Part shown: positions 1 through 7,341 of the stretch, piece after piece
How positions within the stretch are numbered: the first letter of the stretch is position 1
Layout of the letters: each line of letters opens with the position of its first letter
Assembly: GCA_040500365.1 (NCBI GenBank)
Contig: CP148031.1
Span: 2,170,001-2,234,000, forward strand
DNA from: Dehalobacter alkaniphilus
GTDB lineage: Bacteria > Bacillota > Desulfitobacteriia > Desulfitobacteriales > Syntrophobotulaceae
Length of the DNA stretch: 64,000 nucleotides
Direction: 5' to 3'
Notes under the pieces: model-generated
The model's database searches: none
Told to the model about the DNA's origin: nothing
Seen by the model: the letters and a program-made list of their open reading frames with translations, nothing else
Position numbers and translations under genes: made by a program

Positions 1-739
1 GAGCATATGGCCTTCAAGGATTTATTTCAGCCTGAGCCGGCACTGCAAGATTTACCGTTTCACATTTTACCAGCGGAAGAGGTTCCCCATACAAGGCGGC
101 TGCAACAGATATTTCGTCATAACCCAAGGGAACTTGTGCTTGAGAGGCTAGCAATGGTATCGGGTCGACTCCGATTACAACGGCGATATCCAACGGGACA
201 TTCATCGCTTCAGCTTTTCTGTATATTTGCTGGAGATGTCGGGGGAGCATGAGAATGCCAAGGTGACGGGGAGAAAACATTTGCAGCAGCCGATGAATTG
301 AAACATTTTGTATTCCTGTTTCAGGGTCTTTGGCTATGACTAATCCGGCGGTTATAAAAGCTCCTCCGTCCTTTTCATGATGAATAATAATCGGTAACCC
401 GGTCAGATCAGGACGTAAAATCTTGCTTTTTACCGGGGCCTTCCCAGTAGAAACCATAATACATTTTCCTGGATGTCCTTGTGCCCAGGCAAAATGTTCA
501 GCGAGCTTTTCTTTGCGGACGCCAAGCGCCAAAGCCAAAAGCTCACGGCTATGGGCAATATTGGTTACTACAGGGATATTAGATCCTTTGACATGATTGA
601 ACTGAAGCGTATATCGCCCATCTGAAACTTTGGATACGGCTGCCAACTCGTAGCGGCGGTCAACTTCCCTGTTGACATACCGCAAAATTCCTTTCTGTTC
701 TAATAAATGCAGCCAACTGCGCAACGATTTAACGGCCAT
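1..739 (-). pseudogene. UbiD-family decarboxylase, N-terminal half, frameshifted at the window edge
   Basis: The 241-residue reading frame matches the N-terminal half of UbiD-type prenylated-FMN decarboxylases (N-terminal RSWLHLLEQKG; PALLASQAQVPLGYDE-type region near the end). The family is usually about 450-490 residues. Here the frame hits TGA at 14-16 just after residues PAQAEI. Moving one base restores the expected family sequence LEGHML (minus strand, bases 18 to 1), so a single extra base lies near 19-22. The rest of the gene is outside the window. It may be a real frameshift or a sequencing error. UbiD enzymes act on aromatic or unsaturated acids; the substrate cannot be told from this piece. 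Confidence 0.8.
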
Positions 740-1119
740 AATCCACCACCTAACCTATTCTTAGAGATTGATGATCCATCACCATTAGGTATAAACTTTT
801 TAAAAAGATTTGCTCCACTTGATGATGACCTATGGAAATATATGAAGTTTTTTTATGGATATGCAGACTATTCCGGCATCCTGATAGAGAAATGCATCGT
901 GAACAATAAGAAAACAAACAGAAGAAAACAAACAGCTTGTCCCAAATTCATCAACGTTGATGAATTTGGGACAAGCTGTACAGTCTTAGCCGTCCCCTTT
1001 ATCCTGTTTTTTGACTCTATTTTCTTAACGCCAAGCTCTTCCGGCATACTCAGATAAGCAAGGGCAACCGTTGTTATCCCTATGCTTGTGGTACTCAAAG
1101 CCCAGTGGGTAATCTAATT
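740..1119. other. Intergenic spacer with long palindrome and possible gene remnant
   Basis: No convincing gene lies between the UbiD start and the end of the photoproduct-lyase-like gene. The minus frame 1098-868 (76 aa) begins like a coding fragment (residues LAYLSMPEELGVKK) but runs into a perfect palindrome and has no recognisable family. The segment around 930-1005 has the GGGGAC/GTCCC-type composition of dispersed extragenic repeats. I read the spacer as repeat DNA plus, at most, a decayed gene end. Confidence 0.4.
932..979. repeat. 48-bp perfect palindrome
   Basis: Bases 932-955 and 956-979 are exact reverse complements with no spacer, centred on TCAACGTTGA. It lies in a spacer with no intact gene and no T-run directly after it, so it is not a standard rho-independent terminator. 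Confidence 0.9.
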
Positions 1120-2346
1120 TTAGACTACATAGATAATTGGAACGCGATTTAGTTTTTTAGAAAGCTGTTTTCTCAGAAATTGTTCACCCATTGCCCTGAC
1201 ATCTTCCCGGTAGCAGTATTTCCCCCGTCCCCGCCCTGTCATAAGAGATTTGTCAAACAGCTCAACGGCATTTGGGAACGCATCCTTATTGATTGCGCGA
1301 TGTACAAAGCTGTAAGTCATAAAAATAATTTCAATAAATAATTGTTCTTTTACTTTTGGCGTAAGCTCCGCAGCTAACTGTTCTATCAAATCCTCGTAAA
1401 GCTTCATCCAGTTCTCGGTTAGGACAACGGGAGCGATCAGCATCCCTACCTGGTATCCCGCGTCGCACATCCGGTTGATTGCCCCGATCCTAGCTTTTAG
1501 AGAAGCTGTGCCAAACTCAATTTTCCGGATAATCTCCTCCGGGTTCACACTCATACGCATAATGATTCTCCCCCTGTGGTCAAGAGGAAGGATCGGTTCC
1601 ACCATATCAAACTTTGTAGGAAATGTAAGATAGCTTTTTTCGCTTTTACTGAAGCGTTCGATCGTCCATTCCAGATTCCCCGTAATTGTATTTTCCAAAA
1701 CAAGATCACTATTGCTGCCGATCTCAAAAACAATGTCTTTTTCCGAACGGCTTGCGGTTTTCAGCAGTTTAGCCATCATTTGCTCGCGATTGACAAATAA
1801 TCTGAGATATGAGCATTTGTTGTAATTGCATACCAAATAGCAATAAAGGCACATCGCGCTACAGCCGGAAGAAGTGTATGGTACCAGGAAATCCGAGACC
1901 TTACGGTTAGGCGTGTAGTTTAAGGATTTCCGTACGCCGATAATAAGATGCCGTTTCATTTTAGCAAATGCTTGGTTAGGATTATTGCGCAGCTGCTCAA
2001 TATTGTTGTGGTTTTCAATTGGCAGCCATGGAACACTGCCAAATTTTTCTTTAAGCTGTCTCCCGAGCTCAAAGTCCAAGACAGCAGGTTCGTAGAAAAT
2101 TTTATCGGGGTGCAAAGTAAACATCTCCTTAAACCGTTTCTCCTTATAACGAATTCCCTGTTTTTTGAAAGAGACGTTTTTATTCCTAAATATTTCTCTC
2201 AAACTTGAGTAATCCCGTTTGAGCGTTTCGACAGATAAAGTAAAATAGTTAAGAATTTTTTTCTTCATCACACTCTTAAAACTAATATGCCCGTAAAAAT
2301 TCCCTAAAATACTTCGGCATAAGAAAAGAACCGTAAGATTTATCAC
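1120..2346 (-). CDS. Spore photoproduct lyase family radical SAM protein (altered active site)
   Basis: The radical SAM cluster motif CX3CX2C is present at residues 162-169 (CSAMCLYC), in the GC-x-x-x-C-YCYL setting typical of spore photoproduct lyase, and the similarity extends to the C-terminus. In Bacillus SPL a Cys (141) and two Tyr (97, 99) relay hydrogen during thymine-dimer repair. Here the Cys position is Ser211 (EIGSNSD), the first Tyr is kept (Tyr180) and the second is Phe184. The reading frame is 408 residues against about 340 in the family. Internal starts at residue 27 (2268, AAGAG upstream) or 75 (2124) are alternatives. It is probably a paralogue with changed chemistry rather than classical SplB. 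Confidence 0.75.
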   Translation of the reverse strand: MINLTVLFLCRSILGNFYGHISFKSVMKKKILNYFTLSVETLKRDYSSLREIFRNKNVSFKKQGIRYKEKRFKEMFTLHPDKIFYEPAVLDFELGRQLKEKFGSVPWLPIENHNNIEQLRNNPNQAFAKMKRHLIIGVRKSLNYTPNRKVSDFLVPYTSSGCSAMCLYCYLVCNYNKCSYLRLFVNREQMMAKLLKTASRSEKDIVFEIGSNSDLVLENTITGNLEWTIERFSKSEKSYLTFPTKFDMVEPILPLDHRGRIIMRMSVNPEEIIRKIEFGTASLKARIGAINRMCDAGYQVGMLIAPVVLTENWMKLYEDLIEQLAAELTPKVKEQLFIEIIFMTYSFVHRAINKDAFPNAVELFDKSLMTGRGRGKYCYREDVRAMGEQFLRKQLSKKLNRVPIIYVV

Positions 2347-2367
2347 TCCAGGTTAAACGGCATCTTA

Positions 2368-4278
2368 TCATTTTTCCTCTGGATGATAAGGTACGCTGGT
2401 AACTAAAATACTCTTACGTAATAAAAGTAACAGTTTCATTAATTGACCGGTTTGGTTGTGTAGGAAGTTCTGCCATAGCCTTGGTGGAACAAATTCGGGA
2501 ATAACCAGAGTGATCGTAGTATAACGCGGGTCATTTTCTAGTTTATCAAGGTATTGCAGCAAGTCATGGACAGTAGCCCTATAAGGTGAATCGACGATCT
2601 CTAACTCAACTTGTATATTGTTTTCCTTCCAGTGTCTCTGCAGTTTTTCTGTCCTCTCCCTATCTGATGCTACGTGCAGTGCTGTAATGAGAGGCGTTTG
2701 CTCATAACCATAGAGGAGTGATTTAAGAACAATTTTGTTCAGATCAAACACTGGAACAACAATCTTACTTTTATACTCCGAAAGGTTCACATTGGAACGA
2801 CGCTCAGATATTCTGGCAATTTGATGATTAAATTCATCCATATCATTTTTTGTCGCTTTAATGAGCATGATTTCCCGCTTGTATACTTTTGAGACGATAT
2901 GGAAGAATACCATAAGCAATGGAATAATAATAGCAACTAACCATGCCCCTTCAGTAAACTTTGTAACTAAGAATACCAAAAACATCAAAAAAGATATCGC
3001 TCCACCGAATGCAAAAATGATAAAATCGCTGCGGAAATTCTTGGGTTTATCCTTGATACAATGTCTTGCCAGACCAAAACCCGTAAGAGAGAAACTGATA
3101 AACACGCCGATAGCATACAAAGGGAGCATACTGTGCGTATTCCCGTGAAAAATGATAATCAAAAGCAGTCCGATAATACTCAAGGTCCAAATCCCTGAAC
3201 TGTATACCAATCGATCTCCAAGGTTTTTGAAATAGCGTGGGGCATACCCATCGCGGGCCATGAGACTTAAGAGAATGGGCAGTCCTACAAAAGGCGTATT
3301 CGCGGCAATCATTAAAATCAAGGCTATTCCTGCCATTAATAGATAGTACATCAACGATTTGCCAAAAACCAGTAATCCAAGCTGGTTGATGATGGTATTA
3401 TCATCGCTTGGAACAAGTTGATACTGACTTGCCAGAAATACCAGCCCGACAAGACCTATCGCAACAATCAAGCCAAGGACAAATAGTGTATTAATGGCTC
3501 TCTTTTGGGCAGGGGCTTTAAAGGCTGATACTCCGTTACTCACAGCTTCAGTTCCAGTAAGCGCGGTAGTACCGGCTGCCATTGCCCGCAAAAATACAAA
3601 TAGGGTCACACTTTGGGTATTCGCTGCAATCAAGGCCTGAGAATCCGGCAGGACAGAAACTCCATACATCAAATATTTAAAGACGCCAAGCCCGACAAGC
3701 GCTAAAATACTGAGAATATAGGTGTACACCGGCAAGGCGAAAAGACGGGCAGATTCTTTCATCCCACGCAAATTTACAAAAGTCATAAATACAATGATCA
3801 GACAATCAGCCAATACTTTATGTGGCGTTGGTTCCAGCCAGCTAAATATACCGGTGAGATTCTCAACTGCCGAGCTGACACTAACAGCTACTGTTAAAAT
3901 ATAGTCAATGCTCAGACTGGCGCCTGCCAGCAGGCCCATTTTTTCTCCTAAATACGCATGTGCAACAGTATAAGATCCGCCACCTCTGGCATATTTTTGG
4001 ATTGTACGGCGATAGAGCATTAAAATACTAAACAACAATAGTACAATTGCTGCTGTTACCTTCATGGATGCTGCATACCCTGCAGTTCCCGCTAAAATTA
4101 AAATGTATAAAATTGCATCCGGAGCATAACCTTGAGAAGATATAACATCCGAACCAAATACCGGAATGCCGCCAAAGACCCCAACCTTTTGGTTTTCTGC
4201 GCTTTTCGTGGCAAGGGGATGCCCAAATATCATTGTTCTTAATCTTAACCACACCAATTTATTGTTGACCCCAGACAT
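2368..4278 (-). CDS. kimA: KimA-type potassium importer (APC superfamily)
   Basis: This 636-residue protein has about 12 hydrophobic segments to roughly residue 455, with APC-permease sequences close to Bacillus KimA (GGGSYTVAHAYLGEK, SIDYILTVAVSVSSA, TALTGTEAVSNGVSAFK, LPLYAIGVFI). A soluble C-terminal domain of about 170 residues ends SILVTSVPYHPEEK, again like KimA. KimA imports K+ with protons and is shut by c-di-AMP in Bacillus. It follows a KdpE-like regulator by only 33 bp, so it is probably the output gene of that two-component system. There is no room for a c-di-AMP riboswitch directly upstream. The ribosome binding site is weak (AAGAG). Confidence 0.85.
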   Translation of the reverse strand: MSGVNNKLVWLRLRTMIFGHPLATKSAENQKVGVFGGIPVFGSDVISSQGYAPDAILYILILAGTAGYAASMKVTAAIVLLLFSILMLYRRTIQKYARGGGSYTVAHAYLGEKMGLLAGASLSIDYILTVAVSVSSAVENLTGIFSWLEPTPHKVLADCLIIVFMTFVNLRGMKESARLFALPVYTYILSILALVGLGVFKYLMYGVSVLPDSQALIAANTQSVTLFVFLRAMAAGTTALTGTEAVSNGVSAFKAPAQKRAINTLFVLGLIVAIGLVGLVFLASQYQLVPSDDNTIINQLGLLVFGKSLMYYLLMAGIALILMIAANTPFVGLPILLSLMARDGYAPRYFKNLGDRLVYSSGIWTLSIIGLLLIIIFHGNTHSMLPLYAIGVFISFSLTGFGLARHCIKDKPKNFRSDFIIFAFGGAISFLMFLVFLVTKFTEGAWLVAIIIPLLMVFFHIVSKVYKREIMLIKATKNDMDEFNHQIARISERRSNVNLSEYKSKIVVPVFDLNKIVLKSLLYGYEQTPLITALHVASDRERTEKLQRHWKENNIQVELEIVDSPYRATVHDLLQYLDKLENDPRYTTITLVIPEFVPPRLWQNFLHNQTGQLMKLLLLLRKSILVTSVPYHPEEK

Positions 4279-4311
4279 CGTTATACACTCTTTTCTTCAT
4301 TTTTATATTTT

Positions 4312-4995
4312 CTACAATAACCTGAACCCAACCCCCGGTTCAGTAATGATATGGCGGGGACGTGATGGATCAGTCTCAATTTTCCGTCTGATTTGTCCCA
4401 TAAAGACGCGTAAATATTGAATACTCGTTTCGTATTCCGGTCCCCAAACCGTTCGTAATAAATACTTGTGAGTCAGAACTTTGCCGGCATTCAGTGCTAA
4501 ACTTTTCATCAGTTCATATTCTGTAGGCGTAAGTTTGATTTCTCTTTGATTAACTTTAATTTGGCGATGTGAGAAGTCGATAACCAAATCATCGAACCTC
4601 AATATTGGTTCCTCTTCAACGCCGGTGGCATGACGTAATGTCGCCCTCATCCGGGCAAGTAATTCACCCATGCCAAAAGGTTTTGTAACATAGTCATCGG
4701 CTCCATTGTCAAGTGCCGTAACCTTATCCGTTTCTTGTTCCTGAACTGAAAGAATAATGATTGGAACTTTGGACCATTCCCGTATCCTGCTTAGCACCTC
4801 AATGCCACTCATATCAGGCAGCCCTAAATCTAAAATCACCAGTTCCGGATGGAATGTAAAAACCTTATCGAAACCTGCTTTACCCATTCCTGTATCTTGC
4901 ACGTCATAGCCATGGCTGGTTAGACTGACGCGCAGAAATCTGCGGATTTGAATTTCATCATCAATAATTAATATACGCTGCCCCCTCTTCTCCAT
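4312..4995 (-). CDS. kdpE: KdpE-like OmpR-family response regulator
   Basis: An N-terminal receiver domain (IDDE acidic pair, phospho-acceptor in VILDLGLPD, KPF near residue 105) is followed by an OmpR/PhoB winged helix ending in PGVGFRLL. This matches KdpE, which controls potassium uptake genes. The chosen ATG at 4995 has AAGGAGG five bases upstream and lies one base after the sensor kinase stop; the longer frame starting at 5010 would place the start inside the kinase gene. The next gene is kimA rather than kdpFABC, so the regulator probably controls a KimA-type transporter here. Confidence 0.85.
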   Translation of the reverse strand: MEKRGQRILIIDDEIQIRRFLRVSLTSHGYDVQDTGMGKAGFDKVFTFHPELVILDLGLPDMSGIEVLSRIREWSKVPIIILSVQEQETDKVTALDNGADDYVTKPFGMGELLARMRATLRHATGVEEEPILRFDDLVIDFSHRQIKVNQREIKLTPTEYELMKSLALNAGKVLTHKYLLRTVWGPEYETSIQYLRVFMGQIRRKIETDPSRPRHIITEPGVGFRLL

Positions 4996-4996
4996 T

Positions 4997-6533
4997 TTAG
5001 CCTCCTTCATAAAGTGGCACTTTTTCGGAGCATTCGTTGCTCAAGGGCAAGCTGAACGTAATCGTTACGCCACTTAGTTTATTATTTTCTGCCCATATAT
5101 TTCCATGATGTGCTTCAATAATTCCTTTACAGATCGATAAGCCCAAGCCACTTCCACTGACTTGAAGCGGTGAACTAAGCCGGTAGAACTTATGAAACAC
5201 CTTACTAAGATCAGCTTCCGGTATTGGATTTCCTCTATTGGCTATGGCAATTTCCAAATTGTTTGACTGCAGCCTGACATGGATGGTTATCGCACTGTCT
5301 TGTTCGGAGTACTTTACCGCATTATCCAGTACATTAACAATGACTTGCTCAATTAATACACAGTCTGCTTGAACCAGGGGCAGATCTTCGGGAATATTAA
5401 TCTCCAGTTTACGACCTGTCAGCATCGTCCCTAAACTGCTTACCGCCACGCCCATAATATCTTGCATATCACACCAGTCCTTATTTAATTTGATCATTCC
5501 GCTCTCTAGACGCGCCATATCCAACAGGTTATTTACAAATCGCTTCATTCTTTCGGCGCCTTGAAGAATTGTTTGCAATAAGTCATGTCGCGCATCAGAG
5601 GAGTACAAACCATCATGATCCTCGATTAATCCTGTAGCGGCTCCAATAATAGACGAAAGGGGTGTACGCAAATCGTGGGATAGCGAATTAAATAATGCTG
5701 TTCGCAAACGCTCTGATTCTGCTAGGGTATGAGCCTTTTTTGCTTCATCAGCCAGCTTGATTCTATTGACAGCGATAGCCGTCAAACCTGCAAACGCTTC
5801 TAAAAAACGTATTAGCTCAGCATTTATATGTTCTCCTCTATTTATGTGATTCAAGCTAATTCCTAAAACGCCTTGGTTCCCTTGTTCCATTAATAACGGC
5901 AGATATAGAGAGCTTGGAGATTCGAATACTTCTGTTCCCAACCCGGCTTTTAGTCCTTTTGCATACACCCAGGCAGCGGCTGCCAATTCATTTTCATTCA
6001 AAAAATGTTCGGGATTTGAGCTCTGCCGCAGTATGAGTTCTCCTCTTTCATCCGGCAGTAGTATAACAACCTGCGCGTCCAAAGTATCTGCGATTTTTCG
6101 GGCAATGTTATCTAAAACTACCTCCAGATTATCAACTGCTGTAAGTTCCCGACTAAGGGAATATAGGGTGGAAACTTGCTGCTCACGTTGCCGGGAATTT
6201 ATAATCTGATCCTTGAGCCGGGCAGAAAGCGTACCTGTTGAAAAACCAACCAGCATTAATATGGTAAAGCTGATTAAATAACGAAAATCATCAACTGTAA
6301 ACGTAAAATAGGGTGGAACAAAAAAGTAGTCAAAAGTAATAACACCTATCCCTGCTGTAAAAACAGCTGGCCATCTGCCCCAACAGGCAGCACGGCAGAA
6401 GATAGAGCATGGATATATTGACCTGCCCTAGAATTTCTTTCATTGGAGAAAGGAGAAGTGTTAAGGCCGATGTCAATATAGTTGACATCAGATAGGGTGT
6501 AGCTAAATTACCCCGTTCATTCATCTTTTTCAA
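4997..6533 (-). pseudogene. kdpD: KdpD-like sensor histidine kinase, frameshifted in its membrane domain
   Basis: The 3' part (6256-4997, 419 aa) has a GAF-like domain, HisKA (SHDLRTPLSSIIGA) and HATPase (NVLDNAVKYS, SGLGLSICKG) as in KdpD. A second frame, 6533-6330 (67 aa), encodes the first membrane helices (residues ALTLLLSP and NISMLYLLP). Between them the minus strand reads AACWGRWPAVFTAG, DYFFVPPYFTFTVDDFRYL in the kinase frame, exactly the KdpD membrane region, so one base is gained or two lost near 6385-6395. No N-terminal KdpD/Usp domain is visible upstream of 6533, so even repaired this is a short form. If the shift is real, the soluble kinase could still start at 6256 without its sensor. 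Confidence 0.8.
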
Positions 6534-6660
6534 GGAAATCCATCCCCGGATCCAAAAATAACTTCATTTCTTAATATTGCCTATTATATCCTTAAATCTC
6601 ATAAATTAAGTCTTAAAAATTACTCTAAAAGTATAAATAATATATAAAGATCATAATAAG

Positions 6661-6680
6661 ATCTTGATCAAAATCAAGAT
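6661..6680. promoter_or_regulatory. FNR/CRP-family operator-like palindrome
   Basis: The arms ATCTTGAT and ATCAAGAT flank CAAA, giving TTGAT-N4-ATCAA at 6664-6677, the consensus of FNR-type regulators and close to the CprK/dehalobox form TTAAT-N4-ATTAA. It is about 130 bp upstream of the kdpD-like start on the minus strand and faces only remnants on the other side. Its target gene is unclear. Confidence 0.5.
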
Positions 6681-6747
6681 TAGTTTAATCAAATCCCCAT
6701 TAATACCTATTACTTTAGATACCTATAAATGGATGAACGTAAACAAC

Positions 6748-6940
6748 TTATGACATAATCCGGCTGTCACCATCGGACAAACATTGGTATAAAATAAACC
6801 GACAAGCTGGACAAGCCGGAATTAAGCGCCGTCCGACTTCAACCGCGCTGACAAGCAATATCTTTTCTTGTTTGTGCTTTGATGGCAGCGATTTCCCCGG
6901 CGACGACAGCCGGCGTTCTTTCAGTTGGCGTGCTCTCCAT
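6748..6940 (-). pseudogene. DUF3102-like protein remnant
   Basis: From ATG at 6940, preceded by AAAGGA, the minus strand reads TPAVVAGEIAAIKAQTRK and then stops. One base over, it continues as ILLVSAVEVGRRLI and ends at TAA 6748-6750. Together these resemble the N-terminus of DUF3102 proteins (EI-x-IK-x-QTRK, EVGRRL), which are often found near mobile DNA. The gene is both frameshifted and cut short. The family call rests on memory of the motif. Confidence 0.45.
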
Positions 6941-7019
6941 TTTTATGTTCCTTTCGGTTGACTATATTCTGTATCATATGGTATCAAAACTTTTCCGGTG
7001 AAATTTCGTAATACTTAAT

Positions 7020-7073
7020 TTTCATAAGTCCGAAACAATTGAATATGTATTCAATTGTTTCGGACTTATGAAA
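7020..7073. repeat. Long perfect inverted repeat (26-bp arms)
   Basis: Arms 7020-7045 and 7048-7073 are exact reverse complements around the two bases TG. The sequence differs from the palindrome at 932-979, but the architecture is alike. Confidence 0.9.
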
Positions 7074-7083
7074 TAATCGCCAA

Positions 7084-7258
7084 TTAACTTGGAATTCTGT
7101 CGTAGCTAGCCGTCAGTTTGATCTCCTGGTCCAAGATCACTTTAGGCAAATGGTATTCCGGTATTTCATAACGCATCATACCGCTGGCCTGGGAATGGCG
7201 TTTTCAAAGACAGTTATATCATGACCATAAAACGCCGCTAAAAAAGCAGGAAAAATTC
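7084..7258 (-). pseudogene. GltD-like FAD/NAD oxidoreductase fragment
   Basis: The minus strand reads PAFLAAFYGHDITVFE and then, after a one-base shift, GMMRYEIPEYHLPKVILDQE, ending at TAA 7084-7086. This is the conserved nucleotide-binding stretch of glutamate synthase small-subunit-type oxidoreductases (GHDVTVFE...PGGMMRYGIPEYRLPK). Only about 55 residues remain. The parent enzyme cannot be named further. Confidence 0.65.
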
Positions 7259-7272
7259 CTACTTAAAAGAGC

Positions 7273-7297
7273 AAGCCCGCATGAACAGCGGGCTTTT
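7273..7297. terminator. Hairpin terminator downstream of the GGDEF/HD-GYP gene
   Basis: An AAGCCCGC stem with loop ATGAACA and a TTTT tract on the plus side. It lies 45 bp past the stop of the minus-strand GGDEF gene and could work in both directions. Confidence 0.7.
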
Positions 7298-7341
7298 AAA
7301 CAATTTATGATATGTTCATTCAATCATGATGTGTCTGTTTG

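Larger units (their letters stand above)
6534..7341. other. Gene-remnant spacer between kdpD-like and GGDEF genes
   Basis: About 800 bp contain no intact gene. The spacer holds an FNR-type palindrome, a frameshifted DUF3102-like remnant, a long perfect inverted repeat, a frameshifted GltD-like remnant and a terminator hairpin, each listed separately. The pattern is that of decayed transferred DNA. Confidence 0.6.

Noticed and set aside
707..1057. Plus-strand ORF of 116 residues beginning inside the UbiD gene
   Set aside because: It crosses the UbiD start and the palindrome at 932-979, has no ribosome binding site and no family resemblance.
4279..4311. c-di-AMP riboswitch upstream of kimA
   Set aside because: Only 33 bp separate kimA from kdpE, too little for this riboswitch, and no matching sequence was seen ahead of the kdpD-like gene.
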